Shown: positions 43,761 through 51,669 of the stretch, piece by piece
Layout of the letters: the number at the start of each line of letters is the position of its first letter
Position numbering within the stretch: position 1 is the first letter of the stretch
NCBI GenBank assembly: GCA_963692955.1
Contig: OY843587.1
Span: 2,552,039 to 2,616,038 of the forward strand
Direction of reading: 5' to 3'
Source of the DNA: UBA5158 sp963692955
GTDB lineage: Bacteria; Pseudomonadota; Gammaproteobacteria; DSM-16500
Length of the DNA: 64,000 nt
The notes under the pieces: model-generated
Databases searched by the model: none
Seen by the model: the letters and a program-made list of their open reading frames with translations, nothing else
Told to the model about the DNA's origin: nothing
Translations under genes and position numbers: made by a program

Positions 43761-44630
43761 ATGATGTTAAAAAAATTGGGTATTGGACTATTGGCATTAT
43801 TCGCCTTGAATGCAAACGCGGCGGACACTTCTTCAGCAAGACCAGCCGCGGCGGCAACAACCTCAGCCGCCACGGCAGCAGCACCAGCCACCACGGCGAG
43901 CACACCAGCCGTAGCAGCAGGTACGCCAGCCGCTGACACCACACCGCAAAGAAAAATCCATCCAGTCTTCACGTTAAGCGGCGGCTATGCGTTCACGTAT
44001 CCTGATATTCAACGCCAACAATTCACCGCCTACGACAGCGCGTTTTTTTACTTACGCACGAGCAACATTCCGGCTAGCAGCCAACCCATGACCGGTGGTT
44101 TTTTTGGCATTGAATGGCCTTGGCGGCCCGATTGGTCGATTCAAACCGGCATCGGTTATTACGGCGAAGCAGGGATGACGGTGCGCGGCAATGAAGCGCA
44201 AGGCGTCATCGATTCCGATCAGACCACCGATTATTATAAATATTCTTTTACCGTGACGATTAAACAATTATTGGCGGAAGGGAAACTGTTATACATTTGG
44301 CGAAACTCCTATCACCCGTTTGTGGACGTGGGGCTAGGCGCGTCGTTTAACAAAGCGCGCAGTTACTACATCAATAATCCGATTTTTTTAACCTTCGCGC
44401 CGACATTCGCGCCTGGCACGACGACCGATTTTTCTTACCGCGTCGGTTTTGGTTTGGATTACGATTTAGCGACGGATTTACGGATTGGTTTCGCGTATCA
44501 CTTCGCCGATTTTGGTAAAGCCGTGTTAGCCAGCGGTAAAGTGGACAATTACGAAAGCGGCTTGAATTTACGCCAAGATCATTTGTATGCGAATGAGTTG
44601 GTGGGACAAGTGACGTTATTGTTTTTCTAA
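43761..44630 (+). CDS. outer-membrane beta-barrel protein
   Basis: 289 residues: signal peptide ending NANA (about residue 20), then a low-complexity Ala/Thr/Pro linker (about 22-60), then amphipathic strands (HPVFTLSGGYAFTYPD, WSIQTGIGYYGEAG, FSYRVGFGLDYDLATDLRIG), with a terminal phenylalanine (VTLLFF) as the barrel insertion signal. It resembles small OmpW/OmpA-like eight-stranded barrels of Legionella and Coxiella. It follows the secreted repeat protein by 19 bases and has a GAGAGG site. The 3' end overlaps the convergent hydrolase gene by 15 bases. Confidence 0.85.
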   Translation: MMLKKLGIGLLALFALNANAADTSSARPAAAATTSAATAAAPATTASTPAVAAGTPAADTTPQRKIHPVFTLSGGYAFTYPDIQRQQFTAYDSAFFYLRTSNIPASSQPMTGGFFGIEWPWRPDWSIQTGIGYYGEAGMTVRGNEAQGVIDSDQTTDYYKYSFTVTIKQLLAEGKLLYIWRNSYHPFVDVGLGASFNKARSYYINNPIFLTFAPTFAPGTTTDFSYRVGFGLDYDLATDLRIGFAYHFADFGKAVLASGKVDNYESGLNLRQDHLYANELVGQVTLLFF

Positions 44631-45587
44631 ACTTAATACCGCCGTTAAAAATTCCGGAATGCGCCGCTCTAGCCAATAGCGTGGACGCCACGGTACCATG
44701 CCTTCGATAAAACCCACATGCCCGCCGCGTTCCGTCACTTCCAAGCGCACACTGTCGGAAATTTCTGAAACGCTAGGCAACATCTCGGGGAGTAAAAACG
44801 GATCGTCCTTGGCTTGAATGAGTAAAGTCGGCACGCGGATGTTTTTTAAAAATTGTTTACTGCTAGACTTTAAATAATAATCCGCGGCACTGGCGAAGCC
44901 ATGCACGGGCGCGGTGAACTTGTCATCGAACTCTTCGATCGTGCGCAACTTAGGTAAATTAGAAAGTTTTTTCGCGCGCAATTTCGCGAGCAAAGATTTT
45001 AATAAATGCCACTGATAAAAGCGCGAAAAACCGGATTGCAAACGCTTAGCCGACATGGCCAAATCTAACGGCACGGAAATAGCGGCCGCGGCGGTCAGCG
45101 GATTACGCGCGCCGGATTCGCCCAACCATTTTAATAACACATTGCCACCCAATGAAAATCCCAGCACGATCAATGGCCGCTGCGGTTCGCGCGCGCGTAA
45201 AATTTCTATCACCGCGGCGATGTCGTCCGTGTCACCCGAATGATAGGCGCGCGCTAAGCGGTTAGGTTCGCCGCTACAGCCACGAAAATGCATGACGCCG
45301 CCGCGCCAACCGTGCCGCTTGATGATGCGCAACATACCGCGCGCGTAAGGTGAGGCGGCAGAACCTTCTAAGCCGTGTAAAATTAAAATAACCGGCGCCC
45401 GTGTATCTATTGTTGCTGGCGCGCTCCAATCCAAATCGATGAAATCACCGTCGGCTAATTCGATCCGCTCACGCTTGACCGGCACTTTCATGGCGCGGCG
45501 CGCGAACGTCGGCCAGAGGGTTTGTAAATGCGGGCCCGGCAGCCACCACGCGGGTTTGAACGGCGCGGCGCGGGAAATCGGCGTCAT
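44616..45587 (-). CDS. alpha/beta hydrolase, YheT family
   Basis: 323 residues. YheT marks: FKPAWWLPGPHLQTLWPTFA at the start, DFIDLDWS, LILHGLEGSAASPYARGM, the nucleophile elbow LGFSLGGNVLLKWLGE, IQAKDDPFLLPEMLP (acid) and ERGGHVGFIEG (histidine). The full Ser-Asp-His triad is present; the natural substrate is unknown in this family. It overlaps hemE by 4 bases (ATGA). Confidence 0.92.
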   Translation of the reverse strand: MTPISRAAPFKPAWWLPGPHLQTLWPTFARRAMKVPVKRERIELADGDFIDLDWSAPATIDTRAPVILILHGLEGSAASPYARGMLRIIKRHGWRGGVMHFRGCSGEPNRLARAYHSGDTDDIAAVIEILRAREPQRPLIVLGFSLGGNVLLKWLGESGARNPLTAAAAISVPLDLAMSAKRLQSGFSRFYQWHLLKSLLAKLRAKKLSNLPKLRTIEEFDDKFTAPVHGFASAADYYLKSSSKQFLKNIRVPTLLIQAKDDPFLLPEMLPSVSEISDSVRLEVTERGGHVGFIEGMVPWRPRYWLERRIPEFLTAVLSLEKQ

Positions 45588-46678
45588 GTTTTTTCCTGAT
45601 TTTTTTCTTTATTATTTTCATGATAGGGGCGGCTTTGCTCATGCACGGCCGCGACCAACGCGGCGACATGGTCGGGATTAATATCCGGCGTGATGCCGTG
45701 ACCTAAATTGAAAACATGACCCGGGCCGCTGCCATAAGATTTTAATAAGCGCGCGACTTCGCCGCGGATTTCATCGGGTGTCCGCGTTAAAAATTGCGGA
45801 TCCATGTTGCCTTGCAGCGCCACACGCGCGCCGACTGCCGCGCGCGCCGTGCCTAAATCGGTTAACCAATCTAAACCTAACGCGTCAAAACCCGCCGCCG
45901 CCATTTTATCAAGCCACTTGCCGCCGCCCTTGGTGAATAAGATACTCGGCACAGCGCGGCCTTCGTGTTCGGGAATTAAATCCGCTTGCACCGCGCGGCA
46001 ATAACGTAACGAAAATTCTTCGTAATCCGGCGTGTCTAACATGCCGCCCCAGGTATCGAAGACCATCACGACTTGCACGCCCGCTGTAATTTGCGCGTTC
46101 AAATGCATACTCACGGCTTGCGCCAAGGTATTTAATAAGTGATGTAAGAGCGCCGGGTCTTCGCGCATTAATTTTTTTATTTTGGGAAATTCTTTATTGG
46201 CGCGGCCTTCAATCATGTACGTCGCCAACGTCCACGGACTGCCGCAAAAACCGATCAGCGGCACGCGGCCATTCAATTCGCGCCGCAGCATACGCACGGC
46301 GTCTAACACATAACGCAACTCAGTTTCAGGATCGGGCACGCGCAGTGCTTTGATCGCTGCCGCGCTTTGCAGCGGATTTTTAAAAATCGGGCCTTCGCCT
46401 TCCACGAAATATAAACCTAATCCCATCGCGTCAGGGATGGTGAGAATATCGGAAAAAAGAATCGCGGCGTCGAGCGGGAACCGCGCCAACGGTTGCAAAG
46501 TGACTTCGCAAGCGAGTTCCGGCGTTTTACATAACGTCATGAAGCTGCCGGCTTGCGCGCGGGTTTTTTTATATTCCGGTAAATAGCGGCCGGCCTGCCG
46601 CATAATCCAAACCGGGGTGACATCTACCGGTTCACGCGCTAGTGCGCGTAATAAGCGGTCATTTTGCAGTGATTTCAT
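45584..46678 (-). CDS. hemE: uroporphyrinogen decarboxylase
   Basis: 364 residues from ATG 46678, chosen because GGAAG lies 7 bases upstream and MKSLQNDRLLRALAREPVDV matches the family; the in-frame extension further upstream is rejected. It converts uroporphyrinogen III to coproporphyrinogen III in haem synthesis. Marks: TPVWIMRQAGRYLPEYKKTR, ILFSDILTIPDAMGLGL, FCGSPWTLATYMIEG, and FNLGHGITPDINPDHV. Relevant to the haem demand of the oxidase and c-type cytochromes in this window. Confidence 0.95.
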   Translation of the reverse strand: MKSLQNDRLLRALAREPVDVTPVWIMRQAGRYLPEYKKTRAQAGSFMTLCKTPELACEVTLQPLARFPLDAAILFSDILTIPDAMGLGLYFVEGEGPIFKNPLQSAAAIKALRVPDPETELRYVLDAVRMLRRELNGRVPLIGFCGSPWTLATYMIEGRANKEFPKIKKLMREDPALLHHLLNTLAQAVSMHLNAQITAGVQVVMVFDTWGGMLDTPDYEEFSLRYCRAVQADLIPEHEGRAVPSILFTKGGGKWLDKMAAAGFDALGLDWLTDLGTARAAVGARVALQGNMDPQFLTRTPDEIRGEVARLLKSYGSGPGHVFNLGHGITPDINPDHVAALVAAVHEQSRPYHENNKEKNQEKT

Positions 46679-46868
46679 AGTATCTTCCAAAAAAATTAAA
46701 CGGATTCTAGCATTTTCAGCGCATAAATTCAGCGCGGGCGGGCATAATTTATCATGCGGGGGCTGAGAAAGCTGGCTTTGCATGCTGTGTTATTTGATAT
46801 AACATTAGCCTTTAGGGCCTCTTACGAGGGGTTAACAGGATATAAATTTAAATACAGGATTACTACTT

Positions 46869-47513
46869 ATGCGCAAACCATTGTTATTAACTACCATCGC
46901 GGGCATTTGCCTCATCAGCATGTCAGCTTGTTCAAAAGAACCGACACAAACCGCCGATAAAGAAGCTACCACCACGACGACCACAACCACTACTGTGGCT
47001 GATGCGACTAACACATCAACACCAGGCTCGACACCCGGTACCACAGATACGACCACGGGAACTACGGGTTCAACCACTGGCACAGCGGATACCGCGACTG
47101 GCCCAATGGCTGACTCTACAACTGGCCCGGCGATGACTGGCCCCGCGATGTCCGGCACCACTCCGACCATGCCCGCGCCCGCGACGACTGGCACAGCGCC
47201 TGATAGCCAATCGGTGACTGCCGGCGCTGCCGCAGGCGCCGCCGCGGGTGCTGCTGCCGGCGCCGCCGCTGGGGCCGCCGCCGGTTCAGCTGCTGCTGGC
47301 AACATGAAGCCCGTTGATCCCAATGGACCAATGGCGCCGAACAGTGCCACTGCCACGACTACACCTGGCATGACCACGCAGCCTTCCGTCCCCTCAGAAG
47401 CAAAAAGTATGCCGCCGACACCGCCGACTGCATCTGACGCGAGTGGCAACGCCATGACGCCAGGTACGACGACGGATGCGACTGGCGCGGCCATGCCTGC
47501 GACTTCGCAATAA
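46869..47513 (+). CDS. Thr/Ala/Gly-rich low-complexity lipoprotein
   Basis: 214 residues. The signal ends in lipobox MSAC (C21), so it is a lipoprotein. The rest has no globular look: a run of nine threonines (about 34-42), then Ser/Thr/Gly/Pro-rich sequence and five GAAA units (residues 119-138), then more Thr/Pro. An unrelated reading frame on the other strand of 220 codons is an artefact of composition. It could be a glycosylated surface stalk or spacer. Its ATG lies behind a weak purine stretch, and it has its own terminator inside aroB. Confidence 0.72.
   Translation: MRKPLLLTTIAGICLISMSACSKEPTQTADKEATTTTTTTTTVADATNTSTPGSTPGTTDTTTGTTGSTTGTADTATGPMADSTTGPAMTGPAMSGTTPTMPAPATTGTAPDSQSVTAGAAAGAAAGAAAGAAAGAAAGSAAAGNMKPVDPNGPMAPNSATATTTPGMTTQPSVPSEAKSMPPTPPTASDASGNAMTPGTTTDATGAAMPATSQ
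47223..47282 (+). repeat. five tandem 12-bp units coding Gly-Ala-Ala-Ala
   Basis: Five consecutive 12-base units, each coding GAAA, inside the low-complexity lipoprotein. Codons vary between units (GGC/GGT/GGG, GCT/GCC/GCG/GCA), so the array is old and kept at protein level rather than being a fresh slippage tract. Confidence 0.8.
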
Positions 47514-47520
47514 TTTTTTT

Positions 47521-48630
47521 CTATGCAGTCAACGAGGGAGAACTTAGTTCTCCCGGTTTTATTGCCGTTAAAAAATGTTTTAGTTGCGCGGCACTCACTG
47601 CCGTGGTTTTTTCGGCGGCGCCGATGGCGTTCAAAACGATGAAATTAATTTTACCCGCGACGATTTTTTTATCCTGATAAATAAATTGCATGACTATTTC
47701 TGGCTTCGGAAAATCAAACGCGTACGCCGGCATACCGATTTGGTTTAATAAATTTAAAATGCGCGGCAATTCGCGCGCCGCCAGAAAATGATTCTGCGCC
47801 GAGAGTTGGCTCGCAATCCACATGCCGACGGCGACGGCTTCGCCATGTAAAATGTTTTGATAACCCAGAGCGGCTTCCAATGCGTGCCCAATCGTGTGGC
47901 CGAAATTCAATAAGCTGCGTAAGCCAGTTTCTTTTTCATCTTCAACGACGATTTCCGCTTTGATCGCGGTGCTTATCTTGATGGCGTGCAACAACGCGGC
48001 TGGGTCGCGGTCTAGTAATTTTTGAAAATTATTTTCGAGCCAGACAAAAAAGTTTTTATCCCAAATTAACGCGTATTTTATCACTTCCGCGAGTCCCGCG
48101 CGGTAGTCTCTGAGCGGCAGCGTCGCTAATAATTCGCTATCAATGATAACACAGCGCGGTTGATAAAACGCGCCGACTAAGTTTTTTCCTTGCGGCAGAT
48201 TCACCGCGGTTTTACCGCCAATGGCCGCGTCTACTTGCCCAATCAAGGTGGTCGGCATTTGCAAATATCGCACACCGCGCAGATAACAAGCGGCGGCGAA
48301 GCCCGTCATGTCACCGACGATGCCGCCGCCTAACGCGATCAAGGTGGTGCTGCGTTCGTGCTGGCACGCGGCGAGCTTCTCAATAATCGTTTGCCACTGC
48401 GCGAGGGTTTTATGCTCTTCGCCGTCTGGTAGCAGATGCACGTCACATTGATAGCGGGCTAGCGCTTGCGTTAAACGGATTAAATAATGCTGGGCAATAT
48501 TTTCTTGGGTGACGATTAAAATTTGTTGGCCGGCGATGTAGTCAGCCAGCAATGCAACATCGGCGTAAATGCCGGCGCCAATAAAAATAGGATAGGGGTT
48601 TGGAAGTTTCACCATATGCATTTGGTGCAC
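47521..48630 (-). CDS. aroB: 3-dehydroquinate synthase
   Basis: 369-residue enzyme of the shikimate pathway. Marks: LLPDGEEHKTLAQWQTIIEK, ALGGGIVGDMTGFAAACYLRG, QVDAAIGGKTAVNLPQGKN (active-site lysines), NFGHTIGHALEAALGY, and the zinc-binding HGEAVAVGM. The GTG at 48630 has an AGGTAA site; ATG codons at 48621 and 48615 are alternatives. It is 5 bases after aroK, the usual gammaproteobacterial pair. Confidence 0.95.
   Translation of the reverse strand: MHQMHMVKLPNPYPIFIGAGIYADVALLADYIAGQQILIVTQENIAQHYLIRLTQALARYQCDVHLLPDGEEHKTLAQWQTIIEKLAACQHERSTTLIALGGGIVGDMTGFAAACYLRGVRYLQMPTTLIGQVDAAIGGKTAVNLPQGKNLVGAFYQPRCVIIDSELLATLPLRDYRAGLAEVIKYALIWDKNFFVWLENNFQKLLDRDPAALLHAIKISTAIKAEIVVEDEKETGLRSLLNFGHTIGHALEAALGYQNILHGEAVAVGMWIASQLSAQNHFLAARELPRILNLLNQIGMPAYAFDFPKPEIVMQFIYQDKKIVAGKINFIVLNAIGAAEKTTAVSAAQLKHFLTAIKPGELSSPSLTA
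47536..47560 (+). terminator. intrinsic terminator inside the aroB 3' end
   Basis: GGGAGAAC, loop TTA, GTTCTCCC followed by GGTTTTATT. It is 22 bases downstream of the lipoprotein stop and oriented for the plus strand. It falls within the last codons of the convergent aroB gene, so the same bases encode the AroB C-terminus and stop lipoprotein transcription. Confidence 0.7.
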
Positions 48631-48635
48631 GCGCG

Positions 48636-49157
48636 TTACCTATTAAGCCAAGTGAGAATGTCATCGGCGACCGCGCGCACGGTGCGGTTGTCGGTAGGCA
48701 CGCGGAAATCGGCCATCGCGTCATAATGTGGTTCGCGTTCTTCTTGCAGTTTCACTAACACTTCGTGACGGTTTTTCACTTGCAGTAATGGCCGCCGGAT
48801 ATCGTTCACGACCCGTGGTTGTTGGTGCTCTAACGACACTTCCAAATACACGACGGTGCCGCGCTCCGCCAATATCTCACGGTTTTCCGGCACGGCGACG
48901 GTGCCACCGCCGGTCGCGAGAATGATATTCGATAGCTTGGTAATATCACTGATGACCGCGGCTTCACGTTTGCGAAAACCATCTTCGCCTTCTTTATCGA
49001 AAATCCAACCTAGCTCCACGCCGGTGCGCTTTTCAATTTCTTCGTCTGAATCAAAAAAAATCATGCCCAGCTGTTTTGCAAGATATTTTCCGACGCTGCT
49101 TTTACCAGCCCCCATGGGTCCAATCAGAAAAATATTGTTATTCTTGGCGTTTGTCAT
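48636..49157 (-). CDS. aroK: shikimate kinase
   Basis: 173 residues. P-loop GPMGAGKSSVGKYLAKQLG (about residues 13-31), FFDSDEEIEKRTG (shikimate/Mg site), GFRKREAAV (substrate arginine) and ATGGGTVAVPENRE. Phosphorylates shikimate. It lies between pilQ and aroB, as in E. coli, Pseudomonas and Legionella. Confidence 0.95.
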   Translation of the reverse strand: MTNAKNNNIFLIGPMGAGKSSVGKYLAKQLGMIFFDSDEEIEKRTGVELGWIFDKEGEDGFRKREAAVISDITKLSNIILATGGGTVAVPENREILAERGTVVYLEVSLEHQQPRVVNDIRRPLLQVKNRHEVLVKLQEEREPHYDAMADFRVPTDNRTVRAVADDILTWLNR

Positions 49158-49181
49158 AGCTACGTTTTAGTTTGATGTGGG

Positions 49182-50411
49182 TCAAGTATATGAAATTATT
49201 TTCGGCGTGACAAAAATTAATAGCTCACGTTTATTTTCTTTAATATTTTGTTGCTGAAACAATAAACCGACAACGGGGATTTTACCTAAAAACGGGATGC
49301 GTTGCTCATCATATTCTTTATTCAACTCATAAATTCCTCCCAATACGAGGGTTTGTCCGTTTCTGACCAAAACATTGGTCGTGATTTGGCGTGTGCTAAT
49401 GGCGGGGACGCCTAAAACGATACGATTGCTGGGCCGGTCTTGGTTGATATTCAATTGTAGTAGGATGCGATTGCCCGGCATGATTTGCGGGGTCACTTTC
49501 AAACTGAGCACAGCTTTTTTGAAAGCGACCCCCGTGCCGCCGCTTAAGCTCACCTCTTGGTAGGGAATTTCTTCGCCGGATTCGATGCTGGCTGTCTGTT
49601 GACTGGCGGTGAATAAGGTCGGGTGGGAAATTAATTCGCCGTGGCCTTGGTTTTCCATCGCGGCTAGCGCGACATCGAGTAACGATCCATCGGCTAAGGT
49701 GGCGACCGCTAAGCTGAAATGTTTGCCGGCCGCGGGCGCCGCTTCGGCACCCGCGCCGATCGCGGTTGCATGGACGGAAAAATCCACGCCGAGGGCGCGC
49801 TCATAATCATTGTCCACACTGACGAGGCGGGCTTCGATTAACAATTGTTTGACGGGGATATCAAGTCGTTGAATTAAACCCGCGATTTGTTCGAGTTTTT
49901 CCGGTAAATCTTGCGCGCATAACATATTGGTGCGCGAGTCGACGCGCAGGCGGCCGCGTTTCGATAACAGCGTCGCGTTATTATCTTGGATGAAGCGGGC
50001 GAGATCGTCTGCTTTCGCGTATTGAATCCGCCAAGTACGCGTCGCTAAGACGGCGGCGGCATTGGTGGCGTTTATGAGTTTTAAATCTTCTTCTTTGCGT
50101 TTTATCATTTCCGCGGCGGTGGCGATATACCAAATGCCGCCGATTTCTGTTTTCACTAAACCTTGCGATGCTAATAACATTTTAAACGCGTCGGCGGGTT
50201 GCGTGTCATGCAAATGCAAAGTCACGGTGCCGCTCACGCTAGGGCTGATGATCAAATTCACTTGCGTGAATTTCGCTAACACGTTGAGCGCGTCGGCGAC
50301 GTTAATATTTTCAAAATCCACCGCCGACTTGGCAAGCCCAGCCGCGAGGGTGGTTTGATGCAATAAAATAAATAACAAACAAAATAATTTTTTGAGGTTT
50401 GAGTAACGCAT
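49182..50411 (-). CDS. pilQ: short PilQ-type secretin
   Basis: 409 residues, against about 700 for a usual PilQ. It has a signal peptide (about 1-23), an N0/STN-like domain (FENINVADALNVLAKFTQVN), one N1-like domain (about 110-185), and the secretin core with VSLSGGTGVAFKKAVLSLKV, LGVPAISTRQITTNVLVRNG, LGGIYE, and FLGKIPVVGLLFQQQ near the end. The N-terminal AMIN domains that bind peptidoglycan are missing. It forms the outer-membrane gate of type IV pili or of a competence pseudopilus. It lies just after the PilN-PilP-like gene. Confidence 0.9.
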   Translation of the reverse strand: MRYSNLKKLFCLLFILLHQTTLAAGLAKSAVDFENINVADALNVLAKFTQVNLIISPSVSGTVTLHLHDTQPADAFKMLLASQGLVKTEIGGIWYIATAAEMIKRKEEDLKLINATNAAAVLATRTWRIQYAKADDLARFIQDNNATLLSKRGRLRVDSRTNMLCAQDLPEKLEQIAGLIQRLDIPVKQLLIEARLVSVDNDYERALGVDFSVHATAIGAGAEAAPAAGKHFSLAVATLADGSLLDVALAAMENQGHGELISHPTLFTASQQTASIESGEEIPYQEVSLSGGTGVAFKKAVLSLKVTPQIMPGNRILLQLNINQDRPSNRIVLGVPAISTRQITTNVLVRNGQTLVLGGIYELNKEYDEQRIPFLGKIPVVGLLFQQQNIKENKRELLIFVTPKIISYT

Positions 50412-50423
50412 GTTGTCAATCCA

Positions 50424-50822
50424 TTATGAATGGGTAAGGGGAATTTTGATTGGTGAAAACGAATTTGCGGTGTGAGCTAACACTAATTCCGATTGAGATA
50501 AACTTTTAATCCGAAAATTTTTACCGACCAGGCTGCCCGCGGGTAACGTGAGAAGTTTGCCGTCCGGCATGCTGATTAACGCCCACATTTGCTGATGATG
50601 CTGTAAATAACCGACGTATTTTATTTTTCTGATTTGCGCAGTTGGCTGATCGGACGCAACCGGAGGCGGTTCTAAGCGCGTTGGGGTATCGCGCCGGTGT
50701 GCTACCACCACGGTGAGCACTAACAACATTAAAATAATTATAAATGCGACGCCAATTTTGACGCGCTTGCGCGCGCGGGCGTGGGCGTATTCACGCCAAG
50801 GTAATAAATTAATTTCTACCAT
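50424..50822 (-). CDS. PilN-PilP-like hybrid pilus alignment protein
   Basis: 132 residues from ATG 50822. The first eight (MVEINLLPWRE) are the PilN signature that docks into PilM; one helix follows (about 22-41). From about 63 the sequence is PilP-like (IRKIKYVGYLQ, MWALISMPDGKLLTLPAGSL, FRIKSLSQSELVLAH). The PilN periplasmic domain and all of PilO are absent, so one short protein appears to join the inner-membrane docking end of PilN to the secretin-binding end of PilP. An upstream in-frame start at 50855 is possible but gives a non-family N-terminus. It overlaps pilM by 7 bases. Confidence 0.8.
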   Translation of the reverse strand: MVEINLLPWREYAHARARKRVKIGVAFIIILMLLVLTVVVAHRRDTPTRLEPPPVASDQPTAQIRKIKYVGYLQHHQQMWALISMPDGKLLTLPAGSLVGKNFRIKSLSQSELVLAHTANSFSPIKIPLTHS

Positions 50823-51433
50823 GCCCGCGCCGCCCGCATCGCTAACGACGCACACAAGATAAAACGCGGCGCGTTAAGTTTTAAGGCGGCGTGTAAATAA
50901 GTGTAAGCTGCTGGATCGGCGTCCGCGCGGGTGAGTGCGCAGGTGTCCACGTCGATAATTTTAATGTTCAAATCCGCGTGCTCGGCTAATAGTAAATATT
51001 GATTTAACGAGGCTAACCGCGCCGCGATTAAGTTAATTTCCGCGCAGTTTTTTTCTACTTCGCTAAGCACGGTGTAATCGAAACATAAAGTGTCATGCAC
51101 GCCCGGAAAATAATGTTGAAAGTGCGCCGTGTTAACCGAACGCAATACTGACTTCGGCACCAGGAGGCGTTTTGATATGACCACACTGAACGGCAGCGCG
51201 AGCGCCGCGGGCGCGCCTTGCACGCCGGCGCCGCACACTAATTTTTTTAAGACCGCTTGCGCAGGTTCTAATAGTTTAATTTTACCGTCTTCAATCACGC
51301 CCGCCGGTAACGGCAGCGCGGCGCAGGCCGCGACGCTGAACCCGCGGCGGCGTTTTTTTAATTGCAGCAGACGGATTTCTCTGGCGCAAATATCTATCCC
51401 GACTAACGCGCGGGCGGTGGGTCTCCAAAACAC
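50816..51433 (-). CDS. shortened PilM-like protein
   Basis: 205 residues, whereas PilM is about 350. It keeps the first strand (LVGIDICAREIRLLQLKK, residues 10-27), VAACAALPLPAGVIEDGKI, ALALPFSVVISKRLLVP, and a C-terminal segment (AALKLNAPRFILCASLAMRA) like the end of PilM. The nucleotide-loop glycine/threonine residues of GIDIGTTSVK have changed to CAREI, and the central actin-like half is missing, so ATP binding is doubtful. First gene of the pil set and divergent from mrcA, as in other gammaproteobacteria. Confidence 0.78.
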   Translation of the reverse strand: MFWRPTARALVGIDICAREIRLLQLKKRRRGFSVAACAALPLPAGVIEDGKIKLLEPAQAVLKKLVCGAGVQGAPAALALPFSVVISKRLLVPKSVLRSVNTAHFQHYFPGVHDTLCFDYTVLSEVEKNCAEINLIAARLASLNQYLLLAEHADLNIKIIDVDTCALTRADADPAAYTYLHAALKLNAPRFILCASLAMRAARAW

Positions 51434-51573
51434 AATAGGCTCCTTGCTAAGAAAAATGATGAAAAAGTAAAGTACCAGGGAATTAGGGGTGGAAAATTGT
51501 CCGCGGGGAACATTAAAAGAGTGGGGAAAGGGCGAGATATTTAGTGATTAAAAATTAATATATAGTATAATTC

Positions 51574-51603
51574 TTGGGCTTGTCTTAATTAGCTTAATAT
51601 AAT
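51574..51603 (+). promoter_or_regulatory. candidate mrcA promoter
   Basis: TTGGGC (51574-51579) and a perfect TATAAT (51598-51603), 18 bases apart, in the 236-base divergent gap between pilM and mrcA, about 65 bases upstream of the mrcA start. Another TATAAT (51566-51571) has no -35. The gap is very AT-rich and holds no gene. Confidence 0.4.
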
Positions 51604-51669
51604 CGCTATTTTTATAGTAAAATTCAAGCGTGATGTGATCTTAACTCAAGGCCCTAACGACGTATTTAC

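Noticed and set aside
43685..43972. 95-codon Ala/Val-rich antisense frame over the barrel gene start
   Set aside because: It is the complement of the Ala/Thr/Pro linker of the barrel protein; there is no independent support.
46951..47030. Possible CRISPR or short tandem array in the Thr-rich region
   Set aside because: The repetition is codon-level low complexity without spacers. No CRISPR array was seen anywhere in the window.
46832..47494. 220-codon frame antisense to the low-complexity lipoprotein
   Set aside because: Its Val/Ala/Pro composition is a mirror of the Thr/Ala repeats on the other strand, and it has no signal or family mark. The plus-strand frame has a lipobox and its own terminator.
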